DNA of 64,000 nt from an uncultured Cytophagales bacterium. GTDB lineage: Bacteria; Bacteroidota; Bacteroidia; Cytophagales; UBA9547. Numbering within the stretch: position 1 is the stretch's first letter; each line of letters opens with the position of its first letter. Both the position numbers and the translations under genes were made by a program. This document shows, piece after piece, positions 8,229 through 16,817 of this stretch. The notes beneath the pieces were generated by a model. It made no database searches. It saw nothing but the letters and a program-made list of their open reading frames with translations, and was not told where the DNA came from. The stretch is taken from the NCBI GenBank assembly GCA_945957555.1, contig CAMFLX010000009.1, forward strand, positions 23,237-87,236. The letters run 5' to 3'.

Positions 8229-9044
8229 TTAATTTTTTGATGCGGCTTTGCTTTCCGTATTGAGATTTGCCAGCAACTCAAAACCTGAAGAAACTATCTT
8301 GAAATTGGTTTTGGATTTTTGTTTAGCACCAGCTTTACAAGAGTGGGCATAACCATATTTCTCCAAATTGTTAAATAACTCTTTATATGCAATGATCTTA
8401 TAAATCACATGGGCGCTTTCTACGTACATTCTAAGTGCATAAACATCGTTGAAATTATTTTGTGCCTTTTGAAACTTGAACAATGCAGTATTGCCCATGT
8501 TAAAGGCGACTAATGCCTCGGTCCATGTTCCAAAGAATCTCTTATGGCTCTTGAGAAGCTTACAAATCGCCACTGTCGATTTTGCCAGATCAAGTCTTTC
8601 GTCGACTTCTTCATTTACAGTTAGCCCCATCGCTTGAGCTGTAGTACCCATGAGTTGCCAAACACCGGTTGCATTAGCAGAGGAAACTATATTTTGATTT
8701 AAACCACTTTCTAACACAGCCAAATATTTAAAATCGTCAGGAATCCCATGCTTCCTCAATATGGGCTCTATGATTTGAAACGCATCTTTTGATCTATGAA
8801 TCATTTGAGCAGTTTCGATATTTGTATTCGCAATTTGTTTTTCGTAGACTAAATACTTATGATGATGATTTTTGTCATGATAAGGGAAAGCTTCATTTGC
8901 GAAGCTAAATTTTTCTACCTCAAAACTCAATTCTTTCTTTGGTTTTACGATCGATGAGCCATATGCACATTGTGCATTATATTCAGCAATAGAACCTATT
9001 ACCAAAATCCCATAACCCCAAGCTAATAACTTTCTCTTTTTCAT
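8229..9044 (-). CDS. Lytic transglycosylase (SLT domain)
   Basis: This 271-residue protein has an N-terminal hydrophobic signal (about 1-25) and an SLT/MltD-like catalytic domain. The catalytic glutamate is Glu112 in AVLESGLNQN, followed by SANATGVWQLMGTTAQAMGL, the usual substrate-groove motif. It should cleave the peptidoglycan glycan strand with formation of 1,6-anhydro-muramic acid. No LysM repeats are present, unlike typical MltD. It lies 17 bp downstream of the LOG-family gene on the same strand and may be co-transcribed with it. Confidence 0.9.
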   Translation of the reverse strand: MKKRKLLAWGYGILVIGSIAEYNAQCAYGSSIVKPKKELSFEVEKFSFANEAFPYHDKNHHHKYLVYEKQIANTNIETAQMIHRSKDAFQIIEPILRKHGIPDDFKYLAVLESGLNQNIVSSANATGVWQLMGTTAQAMGLTVNEEVDERLDLAKSTVAICKLLKSHKRFFGTWTEALVAFNMGNTALFKFQKAQNNFNDVYALRMYVESAHVIYKIIAYKELFNNLEKYGYAHSCKAGAKQKSKTNFKIVSSGFELLANLNTESKAASKN

Positions 9045-9061
9045 TGTATTAAATTATATCA

Positions 9062-9793
9062 CTAAAAATTTGGTTGTAGTAAATATTTAGCGTAGAACTC
9101 CTCAATAATGCTAACTACTTCTTCAGCAGTATCCACTAAGTTAAAAAGTTCTAAATCTTTTGCATTCATATTGTTTTCTTGCTCTAAGACGGTGGTCTTA
9201 AGCCAATCCATCAAGCCTTTCCAGTAGTCTTTTCCTACCAGAATGATAGGAAATTTTCCGACTTTGCTTGTTTGTACTAATGTAAGCGCCTCAAACAGCT
9301 CGTCCAAAGTTCCCAATCCTCCAGGCATTACTATGAATCCTTGGGAGAATTTCATGAGCATTACTTTTCTGACAAAGAAAAAGTCAAAAGCCAAGAGTTT
9401 GTCCCTATCAACGTACACATTGTTGTTAGGCTCAAAAGGCAGATTAATTCTGACCCCAACAGATTTGCCTCCATTTTCATAAGCTCCTTTGTTGCCAGCC
9501 TCCATGATGCCGGGTCCACCGCCAGTAATCACTCCATAACCTTTCTTGACCAACTGGGAGGCGATTTCTTTGGCTAAAATGTAGTATTTGTTATCGGGGA
9601 GGGTTCTTGCTGAACCATATATAGAAACACATGGCCCAATCTTCGAAAGCTTTTCAAAACCTTCAACAAACTCTGACATAATCTTGAAAACAGCCCAAGA
9701 ATTCTCTCCTTTTAGCTCGCTCCAAGACTTCTCCTTGAACGCTTGTCTTATCTTTTTTTCTTCTTCCGTACTTATCTTTTTATCCACTATCAT
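9062..9793 (-). CDS. LOG-family (TIGR00730) nucleoside 5'-monophosphate phosphoribohydrolase
   Basis: Rossmann-fold protein with GGGPGIMEAGNKGA and the family signature PGGLGTLDELFE. Plant and bacterial homologues release cytokinin-type bases from nucleoside monophosphates, while many bacterial ones act on AMP. I choose the ATG at 9793 (243 aa). The frame is open up to 9991, but a good promoter (TTG-N20-TAACTTTG, 9886-9856 on the minus strand) lies inside that extension and the extra 66 residues look unlike any family N-terminus. Physiological substrate is not known. Confidence 0.9.
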   Translation of the reverse strand: MIVDKKISTEEEKKIRQAFKEKSWSELKGENSWAVFKIMSEFVEGFEKLSKIGPCVSIYGSARTLPDNKYYILAKEIASQLVKKGYGVITGGGPGIMEAGNKGAYENGGKSVGVRINLPFEPNNNVYVDRDKLLAFDFFFVRKVMLMKFSQGFIVMPGGLGTLDELFEALTLVQTSKVGKFPIILVGKDYWKGLMDWLKTTVLEQENNMNAKDLELFNLVDTAEEVVSIIEEFYAKYLLQPNF

Positions 9794-10218
9794 TAAGTAT
9801 GCCTCACAGATTCTATTGTTGTTTTTTGGGGTGAGGACTTCACTAGTTTGCGCTACAAAGTTAAGGGTGTTCTTTGTAAAATACAAACAGTCAATCGCTT
9901 GTATAATTAAAGTGCTCTCAAAAATTGGCTCACAAGTGTGTTGAAGCGGTTTTTGTGTGGATAACTTTTTAAATCCAGTTTTTATGCACATAATAATAAT
10001 TCAATTTTATATTAATATAGTTCAAAAGTTTTAGACCACCTCTTGTTCTTATTTAGGATAACTAATTCGATCTTTGTTTGTTTTTAATGTGGATTCTATT
10101 GCCTATGAACAATACTTTTTATGCACTGTTTATATAATAGTTATTGGAGAATAGGTCAAGAATACTTCATGGATAATAAGGTGCTTTATTGTATTTTTAC
10201 ATAGTAATATTTGAATTG
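9794..10218. other. Divergent intergenic region
   Basis: About 425 bp between the proposed starts of the LOG-family and Vsr-like genes. It holds the LOG promoter (9856-9886) and, next to the Vsr-like gene, the third copy of the ATTGTATTTTTACA word (10188-10201). I see no other feature. Confidence 0.4.
9856..9886 (-). promoter_or_regulatory. TTG-N20-TAACTTTG promoter for the LOG-family gene
   Basis: On the minus strand, TTG (9886-9884) and TAACTTTG (9863-9856) are 20 bp apart. Transcription should start near 9850, so the ATG at 9793 is the first sensible start. Confidence 0.7.
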
Positions 10219-10716
10219 GTGAAAAAATACGTCTTACAGGAGGAGCAGAATATACAGGTTCCTAAGTTTGAGGAGGCTGGTGGTTTTTATACCACCCTCA
10301 AGCGTAGTATGATTATGTCCAAGATCAAAAGTAAGAATACAGGGCCTGAGCTGAAGTTGAAAAAGGCACTATGGGCAGCAGGTGTAAGGTATAAAAAGAG
10401 TAAATATAAGATACTTGGAAATCCAGATGTACAACTTCTTAAGTATAAAATTCTTATATTCATTGATGGTGACTTTTGGCATGGTTATGATTGGGCGCAT
10501 AAGCGTCACAAAATAGCTTCAAATAGGAGTTTTTGGATTCCCAAAATAGAAAGGAATATACAACGTGATCGTCAAGTAACACTTGCCTTGGAGCGGCAAG
10601 GCTATAAGGTGATACGCTTTTGGGAGCATGAGATCAAATCGGAATTTGGAAGATGCCTATTATATGTTTTGAATGAAATTAATCATAAAATGGATCATCT
10701 TATGTATCTGAAGTAG
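10219..10716 (+). CDS. Vsr-like very-short-patch repair endonuclease, zinc cysteines absent
   Basis: This 165-residue protein (GTG start chosen at 10219; an upstream TTG at 10189 is possible) shows the Vsr fold: MSKIKSKNTGPELKLKKALW, GNPDVQLLKYKILIFIDGDF, FWHGYDW, and a FWIPKIERNIQRDRQV helix. The catalytic Asp (in GNPDVQ) and His (FWHG) are present. The cysteines that bind structural zinc in E. coli Vsr are replaced by Asp (IDGDFWHG), Trp (HGYDW) and His (WEHEI). Vsr nicks at T:G mismatches made by 5-methylcytosine deamination. No cytosine methyltransferase gene is adjacent, so the partner and even the specificity are open. Confidence 0.82.
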   Translation: MKKYVLQEEQNIQVPKFEEAGGFYTTLKRSMIMSKIKSKNTGPELKLKKALWAAGVRYKKSKYKILGNPDVQLLKYKILIFIDGDFWHGYDWAHKRHKIASNRSFWIPKIERNIQRDRQVTLALERQGYKVIRFWEHEIKSEFGRCLLYVLNEINHKMDHLMYLK

Positions 10717-10787
10717 GTCATTAGTAATGGCGCAATTGTAAAATAGTAAAAATATTTATAATATTGAGGTTAGAAAATTTTATTAAA

Positions 10788-11729
10788 TTGAGGAAGTCAT
10801 TCATATTCTTATTCTTAGCGTTCGTTCCCGTCCTTTTTTCTCAAAACAAAAAGGAGACAGAATACTCTGGTTTTTTTGATTCTTATTACTTTAGGGGTCC
10901 TGTGAATTTCATATTGGGAGGAGGGGTTACTGGTTATAGTGGTGATCTCAAAAAAGTTCAACCTTCATATACTTTCGGAGGAGGTGCCACATATAAAGTT
11001 TGGCCTAGAACCTATTTTGGAGCTCAGTTTAATTATCTGAACCTAAAAGGAAATGATAGTGATACCACCAGAAATATAAGTTTTAGTAATAATATGATGG
11101 AGTTGTCCGCTTTTTGCCGATTCAATTTATTAGACAGAAAGATGCTCAAAAATATGGATGTAAAAAGGAAAGAGATGTTCTTTAGACCATACCTTACTTT
11201 AGGATTTGGTATAAATCGGTATAAGGTGGTTTCATCGACGACTAACCCAGACTGGAGTCGTGATGCAATTCCAGAAGGGGCTAAATATCCTAAAATAGGT
11301 ATTTTTGTTCCTGCGGGTTTAGGTTTTGCTTTTTTTTTGACACATAGGATTAGTATCCTTGCTGAATTTAATTATAGATTTCCATTCAACGATTACATCG
11401 ATGATGTAAGTGCAAGAGGAAACTCCAAGAAAGATGTTTACTATTCAGGAGATTTAAAAATTCAATATTCCCCATTTGCTCCTAAAAGAAAGAAGAGACA
11501 TACATTTACTGAGCCTGCACCTTATGGAGGTAAAGTGGTAGGGCCTCCGGCACCGCCCTCTGAAAAGCCTAAGGAAGAAGCGCCAGCTAGTCCAGAAGCA
11601 GATCCAAATGTGCAACCTACTCCAGAGGAAACAAAACCTGCCGAGCAGCCCGTTGATGACGGCTGGGGAACGCCAACTCCAGATTCAGAGAAAAAAGATG
11701 ATGGTAAAAAGGGAGAACAACCCAAATAA
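10788..11729 (+). CDS. Outer-membrane beta-barrel protein with Pro/Glu-rich tail
   Basis: Starting at TTG 10788 gives a 313-residue protein with a clean signal peptide (RKSFIFLFLAFVPVLFSQ); the TTG at 10764 would add eight residues in front of it. Residues about 35-240 alternate in beta-barrel fashion (FILGGGVTGYSGDLKK, TYFGAQFNYLNL, ILAEFNYRF) and resemble the DUF6089/PorG-like outer-membrane proteins of Bacteroidota. The last ~80 residues are a low-complexity, Pro/Glu/Lys-rich tail that is probably exposed and disordered. The next gene starts 5 bp after its stop. A structural role in the envelope is inferred. Confidence 0.7.
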   Translation: MRKSFIFLFLAFVPVLFSQNKKETEYSGFFDSYYFRGPVNFILGGGVTGYSGDLKKVQPSYTFGGGATYKVWPRTYFGAQFNYLNLKGNDSDTTRNISFSNNMMELSAFCRFNLLDRKMLKNMDVKRKEMFFRPYLTLGFGINRYKVVSSTTNPDWSRDAIPEGAKYPKIGIFVPAGLGFAFFLTHRISILAEFNYRFPFNDYIDDVSARGNSKKDVYYSGDLKIQYSPFAPKRKKRHTFTEPAPYGGKVVGPPAPPSEKPKEEAPASPEADPNVQPTPEETKPAEQPVDDGWGTPTPDSEKKDDGKKGEQPK

Positions 11730-11734
11730 ATTAT

Positions 11735-12439
11735 TTGGCTAAGGAATTCTTTAGATTTAAGCAGTTTGATGTATACCACCAACAGGGATTTAAGGTAAGT
11801 ACGGAAGCATGTATTTTTGGAGCTTATATTTCTAAAAATTTCAAGTCTGAAAAGGTATTGGATATTGGCACAGGAACAGGGCTTTTAAGTCTGATGTATG
11901 CCCAGAATAATGCAAGTAAAATCACTGCCATTGAAATTAATGAGGAAGCCGCTAATGAAGCCAAACGGAACTTCGAAAGATCACCGTTTTATGAACTAAA
12001 AGTTATTCATAACAATGTAATTGATTGGGCACTTTTTAATGGCGGTTATTATGATTTGGTGCTGACAAATCCTCCTTTTTTTAAGAAGCACCTCTTAGGT
12101 GTTGATGCCTACCAAAACTCGGCCAAGCACCAAGAATCATTATCTCTAGATGTTCTAGCTGAAATATCGACGTATTTGTTGAAGGATAAGGGTTACTTAG
12201 CAATCTTACTTCCAGTGCATGAACAGAATATTTTTCAACAAAAAATAGCCGATTTTGGATATTATCCGTATAGAGTCTTAAATGTATTTAACAAGCCCAA
12301 TTCAAATCAATTCCGAAAAATTGTGGTCTATGCTATGGCAAACGAATCTAAAGAAGATAAGTTGGTTATCTACAACAGTGACAACACGTATACTGAGGAG
12401 TTTAAAGAATTGCTGAAAGAATATTACACAATTTTTTAA
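11735..12439 (+). CDS. tRNA1(Val) (adenine37-N6)-methyltransferase-like
   Basis: This 234-residue class I SAM methyltransferase starts at TTG 11735, where FRFKQFDVYHQQGFKVSTEA matches the N-terminus of the TrmN6/YfiC family. Motif I is DIGTGTGLLSL; the amino-methylase signature NPPFF is near residue 110, as in enzymes that methylate adenine N6. The expected substrate is A37 of tRNA-Val, but homologues vary. The start lies 5 bp after the preceding barrel gene. Confidence 0.85.
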   Translation: MAKEFFRFKQFDVYHQQGFKVSTEACIFGAYISKNFKSEKVLDIGTGTGLLSLMYAQNNASKITAIEINEEAANEAKRNFERSPFYELKVIHNNVIDWALFNGGYYDLVLTNPPFFKKHLLGVDAYQNSAKHQESLSLDVLAEISTYLLKDKGYLAILLPVHEQNIFQQKIADFGYYPYRVLNVFNKPNSNQFRKIVVYAMANESKEDKLVIYNSDNTYTEEFKELLKEYYTIF

Positions 12440-12462
12440 TTTGTATTTGGTAACTATATTTG
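12432..12462 (+). promoter_or_regulatory. Promoter immediately before porP/sprF-like gene
   Basis: TATATTTG (12455-12462) fits TAnnTTTG, with a TTT at 12432-12434 at 20-bp spacing. The ATG at 12469 begins only 6 bp after the box, so transcription should start within about three bases of the start codon. Confidence 0.65.
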
Positions 12463-12468
12463 TGAGTT

Positions 12469-13509
12469 ATGAAAAGAAGAGGTCTTTGGCTATTAACAAT
12501 GTTGTTAGGTGGATCTATTGCTTATGCACAAGACCCACAAATGTCCTTATTCTATGCGCTACCTACGTATTTGAATCCCGCGTTTGCAGGGGGAGCCCAT
12601 CATAATAGAGCTATTGTTCATTATAGAATGCAATGGCCTAAAAATGATGCAAGGTACAGCACTTTTTTTGCATCTTATGATACATATTTCGCAAATCAGA
12701 AATTAGGCTTAGGGGCTGTAGTGATGTCTGATAACCAAGGTAGTGGAACTATTAAGACTAATGATTTGAATATTGTTAGTTCTTATGAGATAGATTTATC
12801 AAAGAGGTTTGCTCTGAGGCCAGCTTTATCGTTGGGATTGGCGAATAGAAAGGTTGATGATAACTTGACTTACGGCAATCAATTTAACAATGCCCAAGGC
12901 CTAGTATCTAACAACACTGGCGAAAATTTTGATAAATATTCCGTACTTTATCCCGATGTGGGTGCGGGGATGCTTTTTTATGATCATAAATTTTGGTTTG
13001 GGGTCTCTGCCAAGCATCTTAACATGCCTAACAACAGTTTTCTTCAAGATAGCAAGAATAGATTGCCCATAAATATGAATTTTCATACAGGTATGAAAAT
13101 TCGCCTTGTACACAAAGAGCATATATCTTATTTGGAAGAAGAGAGAGATATCAGCATTACTCCAGTTGCTCATTATAAATTTCAAGGTAAATCAGATCAA
13201 CTTGATTTGGGACTTTATACCATTTACGATAAGTTATTGCTAGGTGCTTGGTATAGGGGTCTGCCAATCATAAAAAAATATTCTACTAATGAACCCAATA
13301 ATGAAGGATTAGTTTTTATGATGGGATATAATTTTGGTGAGGTTACATTTAGTTACGCATATGATGCAACTATTTCAAAACTGGTAGGGTATACCAATGG
13401 AGCTCATGAAGTAAATTTGACATATATATTCCAAAAACATCATAAACAGGGACACAAGATCATGAAAAGGTTACCATGTCCAAATCTGAATCACCCGCAC
13501 AGTCAATAG
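12469..13509 (+). CDS. PorP/SprF family T9SS outer-membrane protein
   Basis: The 346-residue protein begins with a signal peptide (about 1-20, ending IAYAQ) and the PorP/SprF hallmark AQDPQMSLFYALPTYLNPAFAG. The rest is a predicted outer-membrane beta-barrel. Family members are T9SS-associated barrels that help particular cargo reach the surface, for example SprF for SprB. This copy stands apart from the gld operon and is followed by no obvious cargo gene. The C-terminus ends in an unusual basic/His-rich extension (FQKHHKQGHKIMKR). Confidence 0.88.
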   Translation: MKRRGLWLLTMLLGGSIAYAQDPQMSLFYALPTYLNPAFAGGAHHNRAIVHYRMQWPKNDARYSTFFASYDTYFANQKLGLGAVVMSDNQGSGTIKTNDLNIVSSYEIDLSKRFALRPALSLGLANRKVDDNLTYGNQFNNAQGLVSNNTGENFDKYSVLYPDVGAGMLFYDHKFWFGVSAKHLNMPNNSFLQDSKNRLPINMNFHTGMKIRLVHKEHISYLEEERDISITPVAHYKFQGKSDQLDLGLYTIYDKLLLGAWYRGLPIIKKYSTNEPNNEGLVFMMGYNFGEVTFSYAYDATISKLVGYTNGAHEVNLTYIFQKHHKQGHKIMKRLPCPNLNHPHSQ

Positions 13510-13587
13510 GGGTGCGTTGATGTTATATTTATAAGCCTGCAACTTTCTTTTTTTTTATTCGTATGATATAATTATTCGAATAAAAAA

Positions 13588-13926
13588 TTGTCATATTTTA
13601 ATTTAATTAAGGGTATGATCACGGAGCTTGCAGTAGAGGGATTAGTTGAATTCGGCAATTTTAGAAAACACGCTAATAAGTTTAAAAAGTCTGGTTATAT
13701 TAAGTTAACCAATCTTTTTTCATATTTTAAAGCGTTAAGAAGGTATGCGATCATAATTTTTATAAAATTTATGATTTCTACAGGTATGTATTATGCAGTT
13801 ATTAGTCTCTTTGGTAAAGAAGACAACCCTAATGCAGAATTTATTCGGAGACCAATTATTGCAGATTTATCACTTAATCTTTTTTTGGATTCTCTAATGC
13901 TTAGTGATTTGATTTATATTTGGTAG
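13588..13926 (+). CDS. Hypothetical small protein with one hydrophobic segment
   Basis: A 112-residue open frame starting at TTG 13588 (an ATG at 13615 is an alternative). I recognise no family. It is basic in the first half, has one hydrophobic stretch around residues 52-72 (YAIIIFIKFMISTGMYYAVI), and ends near the stop of the converging DUF2480 gene. It has no clear promoter or ribosome-binding site, so it may not be a real gene. Confidence 0.4.
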   Translation: MSYFNLIKGMITELAVEGLVEFGNFRKHANKFKKSGYIKLTNLFSYFKALRRYAIIIFIKFMISTGMYYAVISLFGKEDNPNAEFIRRPIIADLSLNLFLDSLMLSDLIYIW

Positions 13927-13932
13927 CTTCCT

Positions 13933-14451
13933 TTATTTAGGCCTTTTGTAAATCGGTACAGTACTACATGGTTCTCCAAACATGATACTGGTGGTAATTC
14001 CTTGAAGCTTGTTAGTAAGGTGTACAAATGCATTTGTAGGTACCGGGAGTTTTCCGCAGCCTTTAATTACTATTTTTTTATCTCTATATTGTTCATAATC
14101 AATTTGGTTTAATCTTTCTTCATACAGGCTGTTCTCTAACTGTGTAAGATCCCCAAAAACAATTTTATGGGCGTAAGGTGTGAGTTTTGAGCTCAGTAAC
14201 ATATATGCCCAAGTAGGTATTATAGCATCAACAGAACAAGTGATCGCTATATTTTTATTTTTGTATTGAGACCAATCATGTAGCTTAAGGAAATCTCTGA
14301 AGTCTTGTTCTTTTAGTACTACGCCTTGCCATAGATTGTCCTTAATGTCAAAGAGTACTCTTTCGCCCTTTTCATAAAAATCTTCAAGGTCTATGGTCAC
14401 CAAACCACTATTGCTTACTTTGTTGATGATTTCTGAATTGTTAATTTCCAT
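13933..14451 (-). CDS. DUF2480 family protein
   Basis: A 172-residue cytoplasmic protein matching the Bacteroidota family DUF2480: N-terminal NKVSNSGLVTIDLEDFY, central FRDFLKLHDWSQYKNKNIAI and PTWAYMLLSSKL, and C-terminal KGCGKLPVP and TTSIMFGEPCSTVPIYK. Two cysteines in CGK and GEPCSTV are conserved features of the family as I know it. Function is unknown. It is the last gene of the leftward rpmH-rnpA-S41-tsaB set, 13 bp after tsaB. Confidence 0.88.
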   Translation of the reverse strand: MEINNSEIINKVSNSGLVTIDLEDFYEKGERVLFDIKDNLWQGVVLKEQDFRDFLKLHDWSQYKNKNIAITCSVDAIIPTWAYMLLSSKLTPYAHKIVFGDLTQLENSLYEERLNQIDYEQYRDKKIVIKGCGKLPVPTNAFVHLTNKLQGITTSIMFGEPCSTVPIYKRPK

Positions 14452-14464
14452 ATCAGCCTAACAA

Positions 14465-15154
14465 TTAGTTAAGAGGAAGAGTTTTCTGGGAAGACATAAA
14501 TTCTTTCAGATAGTAAGGTTCGAGATAGGCAACATCTTCAAAGCGACTATTTGAAAAATTGAGCCATGATCGGTGAATCATAAATCGAGCACTTGGGATG
14601 ATATTGGGAACAAAAATTGCATTCGAATGCTTAATGATGTTTTGTAGTTTTGTGGAGCCATCTCCCAAAAAAATAATTTTGTTTTGATCAAGATCCTCTT
14701 TGTAGCAGTTTTCATCTAATATTAAGGCCTCGGTGGCTTTTTGAATAGTTAAATCATGCCTAAAAAGGCAAGTATATACTTCCATACGCCTAGCATCCAG
14801 CATTGGGCATATAAGTGCACGTTGATGCTCTGCAAAGTTTATTTGAGAATACGCCAAGGTCTCTAACGTATCTACTGAAATCAAGGGTATATCCAGACCC
14901 ACGGCAAAGCCTTTTGCTGTAGATACCGCAATCCGAAGACCTGTATATGATCCTGGACCTATTCCAACAGCTATTGCGTTTAGATCGTTTAAAGTAATGC
15001 CTGCATCTTTAACGATCCTGTCACAATAAAGATTGATCAACGATGAAGCCGATTTCTCAATGTGTATATCGTAGCTAGCAATAAGCGCATCATCGTTTTG
15101 TATTGCTACAGAACAGTTTTTTGACGAAGTGTCAATATTTAAGATGTATGCCAA
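14465..15154 (-). CDS. tsaB: tRNA threonylcarbamoyladenosine biosynthesis protein TsaB
   Basis: The 229-residue protein has the ASKHA-fold N-terminus (ILNIDTSSKNCSVAIQND) and the family motif VGIGPGSYTGLRIAVSTAKG near residues 62-81. TsaB partners TsaD and TsaE to make t6A37 in ANN-decoding tRNAs; it is a scaffold without catalysis of its own. It starts 4 bp after the stop of the S41 peptidase gene, indicating one transcript. Confidence 0.95.
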   Translation of the reverse strand: MAYILNIDTSSKNCSVAIQNDDALIASYDIHIEKSASSLINLYCDRIVKDAGITLNDLNAIAVGIGPGSYTGLRIAVSTAKGFAVGLDIPLISVDTLETLAYSQINFAEHQRALICPMLDARRMEVYTCLFRHDLTIQKATEALILDENCYKEDLDQNKIIFLGDGSTKLQNIIKHSNAIFVPNIIPSARFMIHRSWLNFSNSRFEDVAYLEPYYLKEFMSSQKTLPLN

Positions 15155-15158
15155 TCTT

Positions 15159-16817
15159 TTATTTTCCTAAGATTTTATTATAAAGTGAAGGGTTTTTAAA
15201 TACAGTGATAGCTTCCATGATTTCTTGGTCACTGTCAAATGACGCTTCTACAATTCCTTTTTGCAAGTAGTATCTTGATACAATTTCTCTTTCTAAAGCT
15301 TCTCTTACTTCATCTTTGAATTTTTTCAGATCAAGAGTCTTGTTGTTATCTATTTTACTATGAAGTTGTTCTAGTTGTAGTTTGATATCCTCATAGTATT
15401 TCTCTTTTTTCGCGTTTTCAGTGAGTTCTTCAAGGTTTTTCTGTACTTTATTTTTGTAGTCATATTCCTTGCCTTCAAGCCAAAGTGTGAATTCTTCATA
15501 TTCGGTTTCTGAAATTTTGAAGTTTTTTGCTGTGGCAATTGTGGGGTGTTTAGAAGCATACAAAGTAGCATAATCAAAAATATGGCCCTTTTGTAGTAGG
15601 CTCACTACTATAGCTGGTGCTTCTTTTCTCTCTACTTTTAAGTCTGGTTCAATACCTCCTCCATCAAAGACCTTACGGCCTTTATTTACAGTTTTGAATT
15701 CTTTTTTGAGTGAATCGGCTATTTTTACAGCGGATCCATCTTCGTTTTTATGTGAATAGTCTATAGCCTGTATACAGCGGCCACTTGGAATATAATATTT
15801 GGCACATGTGATTTTTACTTGTGTGCCATGAATCAATGGCCTTGTTGTTTGGACTAAGCCTTTGCCAAATGATTTTTGTCCGATTAGCACCGCTCTATCA
15901 TAGTCTTGCAAAGTCCCACTTACGATTTCTGATGCAGAGGCACTTTTGCCAGAAATGAGTACTACTATTGGTATGTCAAGGTCTATAGGTGTGTTATGGC
16001 TTTTGTATTCTTTGTTCCATTCAATCGCTTTACCTTTGGTGCTTACGATAAGTTTGTCTTTTGAAACAAACAGGTTAGAGATGTCAATCGCTTCTTTAAG
16101 GAGGCCACCAGGATTATCCCTTAAGTCAAAAATTAGATATTTCATACCTTTATCTTTGAGCTTTTCTACAGCATCTTTTACATCTCCTGAAGCGTTTTCT
16201 GTGAAATCTGTTAAGTGCACATAACCAACCTCATCATTGACCATCCCGCTATATGGGATGTTGTCGATTTTGATTTGCTGCCTAGTCAACTCAAATTCCA
16301 AAACTTTATCAATGCCATAGCGTTTGATTGTGATCTTTACTTTTGTTCCTTGTTGACCTTTTAAAAGTTTACTGACATCGTTGGTATTTTTGCTGGATGC
16401 ATCTATACCGTCAATTGTAAGTATTTCGTCGCCAATTTTTAAACCAGCGGTATGTGCCGGAAAGCCTTCATAGGGCATTAAAATCGTAGTTTTGTCATTC
16501 CTCTTACCAATAACTGCACCAATGCCACCATACTTGCCAGTAGTCATGGTTCTATAATCTTCGATTTCGTCTTCGGAGATGTAATTGGTATATGGGTCTA
16601 GGGATTCTAGCATGGCATCAAGTCCCGTTTTCATAAAGATATTTGGGTTGATTTCGTCAACATAGAATTCGTTAACTTCTTTGTAAACGGCATTAAAAAC
16701 TTCTAGATTCTTTGAGATTTCAAAGTATCTGGAGTTAGTATCTGATTTGAAAGATGAAAGAAATACAACTGAAGATGCTAAAACCAGTAGTGCCTTTTTG
16801 TTAAGCTTTATGTTCAT
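15159..16817 (-). CDS. S41 family C-terminal processing peptidase
   Basis: Starting at the ATG at 16817 gives 552 residues (an ATG four codons upstream is also possible). An N-terminal signal/anchor (KKALLVLASSVVFLSSF) is followed by a tail-specific protease N-domain, a PDZ domain (about 95-175, with GIGAVIGKRNDKT) and the S41 catalytic domain. The nucleophile is the Ser in ISGKSASASEI (about residue 294) and the general-base Lys is in GQKSFGKGLVQ (about 320). It should degrade or trim envelope proteins. The start lies inside the 3' end of rnpA in another frame, showing translational coupling. Confidence 0.93.
   Translation of the reverse strand: MNIKLNKKALLVLASSVVFLSSFKSDTNSRYFEISKNLEVFNAVYKEVNEFYVDEINPNIFMKTGLDAMLESLDPYTNYISEDEIEDYRTMTTGKYGGIGAVIGKRNDKTTILMPYEGFPAHTAGLKIGDEILTIDGIDASSKNTNDVSKLLKGQQGTKVKITIKRYGIDKVLEFELTRQQIKIDNIPYSGMVNDEVGYVHLTDFTENASGDVKDAVEKLKDKGMKYLIFDLRDNPGGLLKEAIDISNLFVSKDKLIVSTKGKAIEWNKEYKSHNTPIDLDIPIVVLISGKSASASEIVSGTLQDYDRAVLIGQKSFGKGLVQTTRPLIHGTQVKITCAKYYIPSGRCIQAIDYSHKNEDGSAVKIADSLKKEFKTVNKGRKVFDGGGIEPDLKVERKEAPAIVVSLLQKGHIFDYATLYASKHPTIATAKNFKISETEYEEFTLWLEGKEYDYKNKVQKNLEELTENAKKEKYYEDIKLQLEQLHSKIDNNKTLDLKKFKDEVREALEREIVSRYYLQKGIVEASFDSDQEIMEAITVFKNPSLYNKILGK

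Noticed and set aside
9794..9991. A 66-residue N-terminal extension of the LOG-family protein
   Set aside because: A good TTG-N20-TAACTTTG promoter lies inside it and the extension resembles no family N-terminus.
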